This document shows, in pieces, positions 17,742 through 26,578 of a DNA stretch of 64,000 nt. This stretch comes from Lysinibacillus sphaericus (GTDB taxonomy: Bacteria; Bacillota; Bacilli; Bacillales_A; Planococcaceae), in NCBI RefSeq assembly GCF_002982115.1, contig NZ_CP019980.1, positions 2,860,001 through 2,924,000 on the forward strand, given 5' to 3'. The position numbers were made by a program, and so were the translations under genes. Below the pieces are notes generated by a model. That model saw nothing but the letters and a program-made list of their open reading frames with translations. It was not told where the DNA came from and made no database searches. Within the stretch, counting starts at the first letter, position 1, and each line of letters begins with the position of its first letter.

Positions 17742-18067
17742 TATTTCGACGTTTCCTGAAGCTCGATATCAACTACTTGTTGTGTTTTGGTCGTATATTT
17801 TATTGTTACATAAACACCAAATTCTTTGTCACCCTCTTGTAACCACAGTTTAAATTTTTCAATCGTTGCACCTTCTTTTATTTCACTGCCTTCATGCAAA
17901 TAATCAATAATTTTTGAATTAGGATAGGATGACTGTGTTTTTTCAATTGCAAGCTTGCCCCATTTTGCATAAGCAGGCGTTTGTTGTTGAGCATTGGCAT
18001 CTGGCATTTGTTGTGGAAGCGCCAATACTGTCATTATAATCCCAAGTACTGCAAGTATTTTTCGCAT
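17741..18067 (-). CDS. Secreted DUF3889-type protein
   Basis: 108 residues. Signal peptide 1-26 (cut after ANA), then a small domain with PAYAKWGKLAIEKTQSSYP, DYLHEG and EKFKLWLQEGDKEFGVYV, the pattern of DUF3889 proteins such as B. subtilis YqzG and YhdC. Function unknown; secreted or wall-associated. Its stop codon lies at the edge of the repeat element to the left. Confidence 0.85.
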   Translation of the reverse strand: MRKILAVLGIIMTVLALPQQMPDANAQQQTPAYAKWGKLAIEKTQSSYPNSKIIDYLHEGSEIKEGATIEKFKLWLQEGDKEFGVYVTIKYTTKTQQVVDIELQETSK

Positions 18068-18185
18068 GTTGTAAGCCCCTTTCTTTTTTATAGAATGTGC
18101 AACATCCTAAAAATCATTATGCCTTAAGCAAAATAAAGAAAATCGAATCGTTTAGATGTATGTATTTGTTTAGCCTTGCTGAAAC

Positions 18186-18219
18186 TAAAAAATGCTCCAA
18201 ATAGTAACTTGGAGCATTC
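18186..18219 (-). terminator. Terminator after the small hydrophilic genes
   Basis: Stem AATGCTCCAA / TTGGAGCATT followed on the minus strand by six T residues. Confidence 0.88.
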
Positions 18220-18231
18220 CACTTAAATTAC

Positions 18232-18372
18232 TTAACGACTTTTTTTGCTTGGTTGCTGGGGATTATTATGAATAACTTGATTAAATTCGGCTGAATATTC
18301 TTCCCGATCATTTCTTTTATGTGTATCTTCTTTCTTTTTCTTTTTGAAACTTGTTTTACTTTTCTTTGCCAT
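18232..18372 (-). CDS. Small basic hydrophilic protein, EEYSAEF motif
   Basis: 46 residues starting MAKKSKTSFKKKKK. The start ATG at 18372 was chosen because a G-run lies about 9 bases upstream, whereas the longer frame overlaps the upstream gene. It shares an EE(F/Y)SAEF motif with the neighbouring 74-residue protein (18389-18613). Lys-rich, no hydrophobic segment. The composition and motif are reminiscent of small acid-soluble/YfhD-type spore proteins, but this is tentative. Confidence 0.6.
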   Translation of the reverse strand: MAKKSKTSFKKKKKEDTHKRNDREEYSAEFNQVIHNNPQQPSKKSR

Positions 18373-18388
18373 TGCTAACGCCCCCATT

Positions 18389-18613
18389 TTAGTTCTTTTT
18401 ATTGGATTGTTGGTTTTTATCATGGTTCGTTTTATTGTTTTTGTTTTTCGCTTTAGCATCAAATTCTGCACTGAATTCTTCGTTTAAATTATCATTTGGG
18501 TTGTTATTGTTACTATTACTATCATCAAGGTCTTTACTTTTATACGTTCCAAAAGGATTATGTGTTCTTTTATTCATTGTTTTATTGTTATTTTTATTAT
18601 TTCTATTTCCCAC
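18389..18613 (-). CDS. Small Asn/Lys-rich hydrophilic protein, EEFSAEF motif
   Basis: 74 residues, GTG start at 18613 with AGGAGGTG at 18621-18628. Very rich in Asn and Lys with no hydrophobic segment, so probably disordered. It contains NPFGTY and EEFSAEF; the latter recurs in the next gene (18232-18372). A spore-core or spore-associated protein is possible; I do not recognise a defined family. Confidence 0.65.
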   Translation of the reverse strand: MGNRNNKNNNKTMNKRTHNPFGTYKSKDLDDSNSNNNNPNDNLNEEFSAEFDAKAKNKNNKTNHDKNQQSNKKN

Positions 18614-18821
18614 AGATTTTCACCTCCTCCTTGTAATGTGCGCACGCGTGAAGGTTTTATGCTATGGTGAAAACTTCAATGGAAAAATTCCAACTACTGC
18701 AAGACTTACCATACTGACAAATTGGAATAAACAATCTAGCAAACTTCATATATTATAAGAAGATATACTACATAATACTTTCACTGTACGTCATAACTTA
18801 AATCATAAAAGGAGACATACC

Positions 18822-21302
18822 ATGTCAAGTTCTCTATCATCCGCGAAATTAAATGTGCCTTATAGTACGACCGAAACAATTGAAAGACCTAGATTACATG
18901 ATTTCTTTCGTGAAAATGACCAGAAAAGGATTACAATACTTCGCGCGCCAGCAGGCTACGGCAAAACAACACTTTTAAGTCAATGGCTTACCCATTCTCA
19001 ACAACCAATTGCTTGGGTCGCCATAGACCAAGCAGATAATGATCCAATCAGATATTGGACTTTTGTCTTTCAGGCAGTAGCGCAAGCCTGTGAAACCGAT
19101 GTTGATAAAGTGCTCGCACCACTATTACAAGGGCAAGATGTTTCCACTTTCGATTTTCTGATGGAGTCGTTTATCCATGAACTAAATACGGCTAAAAAAA
19201 GCTTTCATCTTGTAATGGACGATTACCATTTGATAGAAAACGAAACAATTCATCGCACGATGATTAAACTAATCGAACAACTACCATCTTATGTTCACAT
19301 ATATTTGACTACTCGAACAGCTCTTCCATTACCAATTGCGATATGGCGAGTAAAACAATGGGTACATGAATGTAATACCGAACATTTACGCTTTACTTAC
19401 CAAGAAACAAAGCAGTTTTTTTCCTTAAAAAATTCAATCTCATTAAACGAACACCAATTACAAACAATACAAAATAAAACAGAAGGATGGATCGCAGGAT
19501 TACTATTAACGAGTCTAACTAATTTTAATGAAGTACAACCATTTATTTCTAATTTTTTGTGGCAAGGCATTATTCATAAACTCCCAAAAACAATACAAAA
19601 TTTTCTGTTAAAAACCTCTTTTTTACATGAATTAGAGCCTGCTATATGTGACCAATTAATAGCGGAGACGAATAGTGCAGAACTATTAGCTTATTTAGAA
19701 GAAAATGGCTTGTTCACAGTTTGTCTTCAATCATCAAAACTTGTTTTCCGCTATCACCATTTATTTGCTGAGGCATTACAAGAAGAACTGATGAAGCAAT
19801 ATACCGAACAAGAAATAAAGTCCCTTGTCGAAAAAACGGTTCAATTAATTTATGGAAAAGGTGATTACACTTCCGCGATTGAATTAGCATTAAAACATCA
19901 TCTATATGAGCAAGCCCAACAATGGATTTCTCATCATCTTGTTCAACTTTTTTTATCAGGTCAAACTGCAACTTTCATGCGCTGGTTACAACAGCTAAGA
20001 GACAATCAACAAACAGTCCGTTATGAAATGCTTATTTTGGGCTATGAACGTGCAATTTCAATATTAGAAATGACAACCGCTACCTCCATAATGGAAGAGC
20101 TTGAACAGCGTCAACTCAGTGAACAATGGATGGAACAAAAAGAAAATATAGCTATCGCGAATATTTACGAACGAACCAAAGCATATGCCTTAGTTGCCTC
20201 GGGTGGGAAATTACAAACGGTGAAAGAAATATTAGAAAAACAGCTCGCTACACAACAAGCTCCGTGTCGTTGGGATAAAGTACGAATGCCCTACAATAAT
20301 TTTGAATATAAACTTTCGCGCACAAATTTAGCTTCAAAAGGCAAATTACCCGCAATGGATGAAGTTCCAAAAATTACACAGCTATTTCGGGATACAAATT
20401 TTAAAACATTATATGTGACCGCCTATATATCTGGCATTGCTGCTGAGGTGTACTATGAGAGAAATTTACTAGAAGATGCGCAAAAGGAGCTTGATATTGC
20501 AATCCAATTAACTCAACAACAGCCAGATCCTAACTTATTTGTTCCTATGTATTTGCTAAAGGCTAACATTTACATGCATCAACAGCAAACCAATACAGCG
20601 CGCGCTATGCTGACACAATTGTTAGAAGATGTTGTTGAAAAGCATTGGCGGAATACTATCCAAATTATGATTGCTTTTTGTTACATTGTGGAGGGTGATG
20701 ACGAGCGTGCAGAGTCTATCCTACAGGCTACAAAAACGAAACAGCCATTTTGGATGCTAGTGTATGCTAGATTATTATTATTAAAGAAACAACCAAATGA
20801 TGCATTATCTATCGTTGTACAAGTTAAAACAAAAGCACAACAAGACGAGCAAGTTGGGACAATTATTGAAGCAACCATTCTTGAAGCCGTTTGCCAACTA
20901 CGTTTAGACAACCATGATATTGCTTTAGATACTTTACACGAAGCGCTACAATTGGCAGCAAAGTTTTACTATGTACGAACCCTTTTAGACGAAAAAGAAA
21001 TACTGCCCCTTCTCAACCAGTATTTTCAATTAGAGTCCTTAACATCTAAATGGAATCCTGTCCCTAAAAGTTATTTTGACTATTTACAAAAAAATTGTAC
21101 AGTGAAGAAGGAACCGACTGATTTACTTACCCCGCGCGAACAAGAACTCTTCGATTTATTGACAAAAGGGCTGAGTAATCAAGAAATAGCCAAACAACTG
21201 CATTTATCTAATGGTACAGTTCGCGTTTATTTATCTACTATTTATAGTAAGCTAGGTGTCAATTCAAGAGCGAAAGTAATTGCACTTAAAAACCAACGAT
21301 AG
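18822..21302 (+). CDS. MalT-like LuxR family ATP-binding transcriptional activator
   Basis: 826 residues. Walker A (APAGYGKTT, 42-50) and an LVMDDYH Walker-B-like segment mark the STAND NTPase domain. A central region of about 400 residues is helical-repeat/TPR-like. Residues from about 767 form a LuxR HTH (LTPREQELFDLLTKGLSNQ, then SNGTVRVYLSTIYSKLGV). By analogy with MalT it binds ATP and an inducer, oligomerises and activates target genes. Start ATG 18822 with AAAGGAGA. It stands alone with its own terminator, so its targets are not evident. Confidence 0.92.
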   Translation: MSSSLSSAKLNVPYSTTETIERPRLHDFFRENDQKRITILRAPAGYGKTTLLSQWLTHSQQPIAWVAIDQADNDPIRYWTFVFQAVAQACETDVDKVLAPLLQGQDVSTFDFLMESFIHELNTAKKSFHLVMDDYHLIENETIHRTMIKLIEQLPSYVHIYLTTRTALPLPIAIWRVKQWVHECNTEHLRFTYQETKQFFSLKNSISLNEHQLQTIQNKTEGWIAGLLLTSLTNFNEVQPFISNFLWQGIIHKLPKTIQNFLLKTSFLHELEPAICDQLIAETNSAELLAYLEENGLFTVCLQSSKLVFRYHHLFAEALQEELMKQYTEQEIKSLVEKTVQLIYGKGDYTSAIELALKHHLYEQAQQWISHHLVQLFLSGQTATFMRWLQQLRDNQQTVRYEMLILGYERAISILEMTTATSIMEELEQRQLSEQWMEQKENIAIANIYERTKAYALVASGGKLQTVKEILEKQLATQQAPCRWDKVRMPYNNFEYKLSRTNLASKGKLPAMDEVPKITQLFRDTNFKTLYVTAYISGIAAEVYYERNLLEDAQKELDIAIQLTQQQPDPNLFVPMYLLKANIYMHQQQTNTARAMLTQLLEDVVEKHWRNTIQIMIAFCYIVEGDDERAESILQATKTKQPFWMLVYARLLLLKKQPNDALSIVVQVKTKAQQDEQVGTIIEATILEAVCQLRLDNHDIALDTLHEALQLAAKFYYVRTLLDEKEILPLLNQYFQLESLTSKWNPVPKSYFDYLQKNCTVKKEPTDLLTPREQELFDLLTKGLSNQEIAKQLHLSNGTVRVYLSTIYSKLGVNSRAKVIALKNQR

Positions 21303-21311
21303 CCATTCGTA

Positions 21312-21356
21312 AAAAAAATGTACATCACTAAAATCGTTAGGGATGTACATTTTTAT
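21312..21356. terminator. Bidirectional terminator between the LuxR gene and coaW
   Basis: Perfect stem AAAATGTACATC / GATGTACATTTT, with A- and T-runs on both sides. Confidence 0.9.
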
Positions 21357-21363
21357 TTGTCCT

Positions 21364-22200
21364 TTAGACAATTGTATATTCAGTTATGTTAAGTAAGGCA
21401 CCGACTGCACCGGAAAAACCGTGGTCATTGATAAAAACAGGTGTATGCTTTTTCGTGCGTGTATAATTAGCAATGACTTGTGCAAGATGTTCATTATAAC
21501 TTAAGGTAGAGCCAATATACACAATATGTTGTGCATTTTTTTCCTCAGCATATTGAATACTAAGCGTCGTAATAACTTCACCAACGAGGCCTTGAACAGT
21601 CGCAATAATATCCTCAGCAGGCTGTTTCAATTCCTCAGTAATACTGACTTTACCAAAATTACTTGCCGTTAAATGCCCGTCAATAGGTGTATCCATACCT
21701 TGATAAATATCTTTGACAAGCAAGTCTACACCTTCACGATTACCCTTTGTAGCCATCTCTCGGATTTCATTGTAATCTGTAATCCCTGTTGTAAGCGCTG
21801 ACAATCCAATCAAGGTTCCGCCCCCAACGCCTGTCCCTCCTACACGTATATGGGTGTTCCCCTCCATATAATGGATTGAAGTTCCTGTACCGATATTGGT
21901 AATCATACTACGCTCGAAGAAGTATCCTTCTTTATTTAGTAAAAAACGAACTCCCTTCAATGTAGCTTCAAACTCTACTATATAATGAATCGATTTCATT
22001 GTTTTGATGACATCAAGTAATTGTTCTGTACGCCCCCCCGTAACACCAATATCCTCAATATCTGGATTATTTCGAATCCACTCCATTACAGACTGCAAAT
22101 CATTAGACGGAAAAGTTGTTAAAATAAGCTCATTGTGCTCGTCTAAATAAGCAACCTTCGTCAATGTGCCACCTGCATCAATACCTATAGCCTTTGGCAT
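21364..22200 (-). CDS. coaW: Type II pantothenate kinase
   Basis: 278 residues. The N-terminal phosphate loop IGIDAGGTLTKVAYL and the segment MITNIGTGTSIHYMEG with GGTGVGGGTLIGLS are typical of the type II (eukaryote-like, staphylococcal) pantothenate kinases of the ASKHA fold. It phosphorylates pantothenate in the first step of CoA synthesis. This type is usually insensitive to feedback by CoA. Single-gene unit. Confidence 0.92.
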   Translation of the reverse strand: MPKAIGIDAGGTLTKVAYLDEHNELILTTFPSNDLQSVMEWIRNNPDIEDIGVTGGRTEQLLDVIKTMKSIHYIVEFEATLKGVRFLLNKEGYFFERSMITNIGTGTSIHYMEGNTHIRVGGTGVGGGTLIGLSALTTGITDYNEIREMATKGNREGVDLLVKDIYQGMDTPIDGHLTASNFGKVSITEELKQPAEDIIATVQGLVGEVITTLSIQYAEEKNAQHIVYIGSTLSYNEHLAQVIANYTRTKKHTPVFINDHGFSGAVGALLNITEYTIV

Positions 22201-22321
22201 ACCATTCTCCTTTAACTTTATTCAGCAGAAATTTTTCTACCTAAATAGATGGTTAGTTGAATATGAATACTAGTTTACTCTTTTATTCAGCGTGTGTCTA
22301 AACGCTAACTAATAAAAGTTC

Positions 22322-22440
22322 ATGCCTCCGGCGATTGTCACGGATTTCAAAAGGAGTTTTTTGTGTATGCACAATTCAAAATCCTGACGCACTTTATTTT
22401 GCGCGAAAGCGAAAGGTCAGCGATCATTACGCCGAGGCAT
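22322..22440. repeat. 119-nt palindromic-ended intergenic element
   Basis: Ends ATGCCTCCGGCG (22322-22333) and CGCCGAGGCAT (22430-22440) are inverted repeats with one bulged base. The inside has a second inverted pair (CGGATTT / AAATCCTG) and is richer in GC than the flanks. I recall similar intergenic elements in Lysinibacillus genomes. No open frame. The remaining stretches of the gap 22201-22643 show nothing else apart from the terminator at 22575. Confidence 0.6.
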
Positions 22441-22574
22441 AATTGAATATTCGCTCTCCCTAAACTTTACCGCTGTTGAAATGATTGTGCAATAACTTGG
22501 CAAACTTTCATGTAAAATAACATGAAAAAAAGCTCGTTAAATAGATAAATTAAACAAATTATAGAAATTTATGT

Positions 22575-22612
22575 AAAAAAAGAGCCCCTGTCAAAACAGT
22601 GAACTCTTTTTG
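22575..22612 (-). terminator. Terminator of the SDR gene
   Basis: Stem AAAAGAG..CTGT / ACAG..CTCTTTT with an internal loop, T-run on the minus strand. Confidence 0.7.
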
Positions 22613-22643
22613 AAATCGTATGAATTCTAACAAGCAAACATAA

Positions 22644-23378
22644 TTATTGTGCAGAATATCCGCCATCAATTACTAGTTCGCCACCTGTAATATATGAAGC
22701 TTCATCAGATGCTAAGAATAAAATAGCATTGGCAACTTCTTCTGGTTGGCCAAGACGACCCATTGGAGTAGCACGAACTAACATATCCATTGCTTCTTTG
22801 AATTGACCGATGTTCGCAGTCATTGGTGTTTCAATTACACCTGGGAATACTGTGTTTACACGAATATTAGATTTTCCTAATTCAGCAGCCGCAGCACGTG
22901 CGATGGCGCGTAAAGAACCTTTTGATGCTGTATATGAATTTAAGCCAGAACCGATAATAGCTGTGTATGAAGATGTATTAACGATTGAGCCTTTACCTGC
23001 CTCTTTCATGTATTTAGAAACGTGTTTAATTCCTAAAAACGGACCGAATGAGTTAATTTTGTGCATAATCGCCCAATCTTGGTCTGTAATATCTTGTGGA
23101 GATTTTTGTGAAGAAATACCAGCATTGTTGATTAAAATATCAATTCGACCGTATTTTTCTATAACTGCTTTTGTAAATGCAGCCCAGTTTTCATCAGATG
23201 AAACATCTAATTTCATACCTTCTACATTTTCTAATTCAGAAATTTTAGCTAAATTTTCTTCGTTAATATCCGCAGCGATGACGATTGCGCCCTCTTTAGT
23301 GAATAATTCTGCCATTGAAGCACCCATACCTGATGCGCCACCTGTAATAATTGCAATTTTGTTGTCTAAACGACCCAT
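22644..23378 (-). CDS. Short-chain dehydrogenase/reductase (SDR)
   Basis: 244 residues from ATG 23378, which has AGAGAGGAAG upstream; a longer in-frame start lacks a ribosome site. Cofactor loop TGGASGMGASMAE at 12-24, the acidic ADINEE after strand 2 suggesting NAD(H) preference, NNAGIS near 85, catalytic Ser in NTSSYTAI, and Tyr-x3-Lys in YTASKGS. The C-terminus ends GGELVIDGGYSAQ. A classical SDR of the 3-oxoacyl-ACP reductase/cyclopentanol dehydrogenase type; the substrate cannot be told. Confidence 0.92.
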   Translation of the reverse strand: MGRLDNKIAIITGGASGMGASMAELFTKEGAIVIAADINEENLAKISELENVEGMKLDVSSDENWAAFTKAVIEKYGRIDILINNAGISSQKSPQDITDQDWAIMHKINSFGPFLGIKHVSKYMKEAGKGSIVNTSSYTAIIGSGLNSYTASKGSLRAIARAAAAELGKSNIRVNTVFPGVIETPMTANIGQFKEAMDMLVRATPMGRLGQPEEVANAILFLASDEASYITGGELVIDGGYSAQ

Positions 23379-23644
23379 AAATAAAAACTTCCTCTCTGTT
23401 CTATTTCGCATAAGCGTCTTAAGCGCTGTAACGTATCTTTTTATACCAACAGTCACCAAGTACTTTAAAACTAATACCGATATTCAAATACTGTATAGCT
23501 TTAAATAGTTTACTATTAAACTTTATCATATATTTGAAGTGTTTTCAAAGATTATGACTAGAATTTAAACAATCTGTTTTATCTTTCTCCTGTTTTGCGA
23601 TACGATATAGATAGAGGCTTGACCATTTGAACGGAGGAATACAA

Positions 23645-24466
23645 GTGAAAGATCAAAAAACACTTTATAAAGAAGCGATGCATGTTTTAAAAGAAACGAG
23701 TCGCACATTTTATATACCTATTACTTTTTTAAAAAATGATTTAAAAATGTCTGTTGCCGCTGCTTATTTAGCGATGCGTGCCATTGACGAAATTGAAGAC
23801 CATGAAAAGCTATCGAATGATGTGAAGTTTGATTTACTTTCAGCAATAAGTGAATTATTAAAAAATGAATTCGATGCTGAAGCATATCAAACCTTATTAG
23901 CTCCATATGCCGATCAACTGCCGGAAGTTTCCCTTCGCCTAGCAGATTGGTTAACATTTTGTCCAGATGGATCTCGAAAAATTGTCCAAGCTTCTACAAG
24001 TGAAATGGCTTATGGCATGGGAAAATGGGCAAAAGCCAACTGGCAAGTGCATACACGTGAAGATTTGGATGACTATACATACTATGTGGCAGGTCTCGTT
24101 GGAACAATGCTGTCAGAGTTATGGGCGTGGGGTGCAGGCATTCAAACAGATCGTGATTTAGCGATTGGCTATGGTCGCGGACTTCAAGCCGTCAATATTT
24201 TACGTAACCAGCATGAAGATTTAGATGAGCGTGGTGTAAGCTTCGTGCCGGACGGTTGGACACGAGAAGATTTATTTGCCTATGCAGAGGAAAACTTAGC
24301 CAAAGCAGACCTTTATATAGAGGCTATTAATAAGCGTACCATTCTATTGTTCTGCCGACTCCCACTTGCGCTAGCGCACAAAACATTAAAAGCGATGCAA
24401 GAAGGTCGTGAAAAAATGACACGCGCAGAAGTGGAGCAAACAGTAGAAGAAGTGCAAGGAGAATAG
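23645..24466 (+). CDS. Squalene/phytoene synthase family protein
   Basis: 273 residues from GTG 23645, which has GGAGG about 8 bases upstream. The first Asp-rich motif DEIED lies near residue 52 in AMRAIDEIEDHE and the second in NILRNQHEDLDERG. The SRTFYIPITFL start is normal for trans-isoprenyl diphosphate synthases that join two prenyl units head to head. In the second motif the usual R-D is R-N, so activity may differ. No carotenoid or hopanoid genes are adjacent, so the product is open. Confidence 0.85.
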   Translation: MKDQKTLYKEAMHVLKETSRTFYIPITFLKNDLKMSVAAAYLAMRAIDEIEDHEKLSNDVKFDLLSAISELLKNEFDAEAYQTLLAPYADQLPEVSLRLADWLTFCPDGSRKIVQASTSEMAYGMGKWAKANWQVHTREDLDDYTYYVAGLVGTMLSELWAWGAGIQTDRDLAIGYGRGLQAVNILRNQHEDLDERGVSFVPDGWTREDLFAYAEENLAKADLYIEAINKRTILLFCRLPLALAHKTLKAMQEGREKMTRAEVEQTVEEVQGE

Positions 24467-24523
24467 AGGTGCCTGACACCCAAACAATTCAAACAATTCA
24501 CTTCAATTTATAAAAATGCATAG

Positions 24524-24560
24524 GCCCTTGTCTTAAGTAAGCTTAAGACAAGGGCTTTGC
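24524..24560. terminator. Bidirectional terminator
   Basis: Perfect 14-bp stem GCCCTTGTCTTAAG / CTTAAGACAAGGGC followed by T-rich DNA on the plus strand. Confidence 0.9.
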
Positions 24561-24562
24561 TT

Positions 24563-25051
24563 TTATATTTCGCTGATAAATCGACTAATCAGCTCATAGC
24601 TCAAGTATAGCGAAAGTACAGATAATAATGTAAATACAATCTTTTCTACTTTTCCACCTGTTCTTGTTGTTAGTGGAAAACGAACCGACATGTTGAACGG
24701 AAAGAAAAGCTTCACTCCCTGTTTCGTTCCCATATCCAATATAATGTGACTCGACATCCCTATTAAAAGTCCCGCAACAATCGACGGATATGGAATAATT
24801 GTCTGTAACAATAGCGCGACAAGAACCACAAACAATAAACTATGTGTAAAAGAGCGATGTCCAAATAGCTTGTTTACCATTTTTGAAATAAGAGGAAAGG
24901 TTCTCCCGATTTTACTTCCTCCGTGGCAAATATCTGGAAGTAATGCACCGAGTACACCCGCTCCTACTAATACAAATGGATTATCATTCGAAATTTGTGC
25001 AAAAGCAAGGCTTGCTGTGATGCCTCCAACAATATGTGTATTCCCTTGCAT
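24563..25051 (-). CDS. YdjM-type membrane metal-dependent hydrolase
   Basis: 162 residues, about four membrane segments. The HIVGGITASLAFA start, the LLPDICHGGS segment, FGHRSFTHSLLF and SSHIILDMGTKQG motifs are those of the YdjM/DUF457 family, whose conserved His and Asp residues suggest metal binding. Cellular function unknown. Single gene. Confidence 0.88.
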   Translation of the reverse strand: MQGNTHIVGGITASLAFAQISNDNPFVLVGAGVLGALLPDICHGGSKIGRTFPLISKMVNKLFGHRSFTHSLLFVVLVALLLQTIIPYPSIVAGLLIGMSSHIILDMGTKQGVKLFFPFNMSVRFPLTTRTGGKVEKIVFTLLSVLSLYLSYELISRFISEI

Positions 25052-25268
25052 GATATCTACCTCACTTTTTATGTATTAAACATGTTACTTTTCTACTGTA
25101 CCATATCCCTCATTAAAATAGAACATACATTCCAAACATACGTTTTTATTTTACAACGTTCTATCTTTTTAAAAATTTATTACACGAACATCAAAATATC
25201 AGAAATAATTCAGTAACTAAGTGTATATCTAGTATGTCGAGAGAGAAAAATGATTACTGGAGGTTAAT

Positions 25269-26516
25269 ATGAAATCGTATAAAGGAATGCTATTTATTTT
25301 AATAACAATGTGTGGCAGCGGCTTACTATGGTATTTTGCCACTCCGATTGAAACGATACATGTGTTAAATAAGCTTAGTCACATCGTCGGCGGATTGGCG
25401 ATCACTGGATTTTTTCTAGTATTTTTATTAGCAACACGAGTGAAAATTCTTGAAAAATGGTTTCACGGCTTAGAATATGTTTATATGTACCATAAATATT
25501 TGGCGATTTTGTCATTAGGGTTGGTCATTCTACACAGCCAATTACAGGATTTGGTCCCTCATGGAGACCAAGCTATTGAAACGCCGCTGAGTGAATTTGC
25601 AAAAGAACTTGGAGAGCTGGCGCAAAATGGCTTTATCGGACTTATAGTGATAGCATTATTTGCTAAATTTCTAAAATATGAGCATTGGCGCTATATCCAC
25701 CGCCTATTGCTAATTCCTTATGCATTAGGTCTTTACCATGCATACTTCTCAAGTAGATATGATTTATTTCAACCGACACCTTTAGGGATATTTACGGCCA
25801 TTACTGCTATTGTCGGGACTATGTCCGCTCTGTACATGCTGACAATGTATCAGGACATGCGCTTTAAACATACGGGTAAAGTTTCAGGCATTCGGAAATT
25901 AGGTGACAGTGCTGTTGAATTAGAATTAACTTTAGATCGCAAACTGAGTTATCAAAATGGCCAATATATCTTTTTAAAAATTTTCCAAACGGGGCTAGAA
26001 AAAGCGCCACATCCCTTCTCTATTTCAGGTGGAGATGGGCAAAAAATATATGTAACGATTAAAGCACTTGGAGATTTTACTAAAAAGGTCAATGCACTGA
26101 TACAATTAGATTCAAAAGTAGCCGTTGAAGGCCCCTATGGTCATCTAGACTTTGACAAAGGTTATCAGCAGCAAATTTGGATAGCAGGCGGTGTAGGTAT
26201 TACACCTTTTTTATCGTATTTACAATCTAATCCTACCGATCGAGACATTGAATTATTTTACACTTACCGTGGGCACAACGATGCGATTCACAAAGATCTT
26301 TTGCAAAAATATGCAGAAAACAATAAACATTTCAAAGTGAATTTTATTGATACGACTACTATGGACAGGCTGACATTTGATGATGTTTCAGTGCCAGCCC
26401 ATACGAGTATCTTTATGTGTGGGCCTGAAAAAATGGTAAAACGTTTTACAAAACAGTTTAAACAATCTAGCACTAACGATATCGATATCAACTTTGAAGC
26501 TTTTAAATTTAAATAA
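25269..26516 (+). CDS. Ferric-reductase-like membrane flavoprotein
   Basis: 415 residues. The first 190 or so carry about six membrane helices with paired histidines (HKYLAILSLGLVILHSQ; RYIHRLLLIPYALGLYHAY) as in the haem-binding ferric-reductase transmembrane domain. After it come an FAD domain (YQNGQYIFLKI, HPFSISGG) and an NAD(P) domain (IAGGVGITPFLSYL; FMCGPEKMVKRF). It should move electrons from NAD(P)H through FAD and haem across the membrane. Acceptor unknown. Confidence 0.9.
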   Translation: MKSYKGMLFILITMCGSGLLWYFATPIETIHVLNKLSHIVGGLAITGFFLVFLLATRVKILEKWFHGLEYVYMYHKYLAILSLGLVILHSQLQDLVPHGDQAIETPLSEFAKELGELAQNGFIGLIVIALFAKFLKYEHWRYIHRLLLIPYALGLYHAYFSSRYDLFQPTPLGIFTAITAIVGTMSALYMLTMYQDMRFKHTGKVSGIRKLGDSAVELELTLDRKLSYQNGQYIFLKIFQTGLEKAPHPFSISGGDGQKIYVTIKALGDFTKKVNALIQLDSKVAVEGPYGHLDFDKGYQQQIWIAGGVGITPFLSYLQSNPTDRDIELFYTYRGHNDAIHKDLLQKYAENNKHFKVNFIDTTTMDRLTFDDVSVPAHTSIFMCGPEKMVKRFTKQFKQSSTNDIDINFEAFKFK

Positions 26517-26532
26517 TAGCCTTATTTCCAAA

Positions 26533-26578
26533 TAAAAGAGGCTTACATCCCCTAGAAGAGATGTAAGCCTCTTTATTA
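26533..26578. terminator. Bidirectional terminator between convergent genes
   Basis: Perfect 14-bp stem AAGAGGCTTACATC / GATGTAAGCCTCTT with T-runs on both strands. Confidence 0.92.

Noticed and set aside
22644..23459. Longer N-terminus for the SDR protein
   Set aside because: The extra 27 residues have no homology to SDRs and no ribosome site; ATG 23378 does.
22810..23508. Long open frame on the plus strand, 232 codons
   Set aside because: It is antisense to the SDR gene, has no ribosome site and shows no family pattern.
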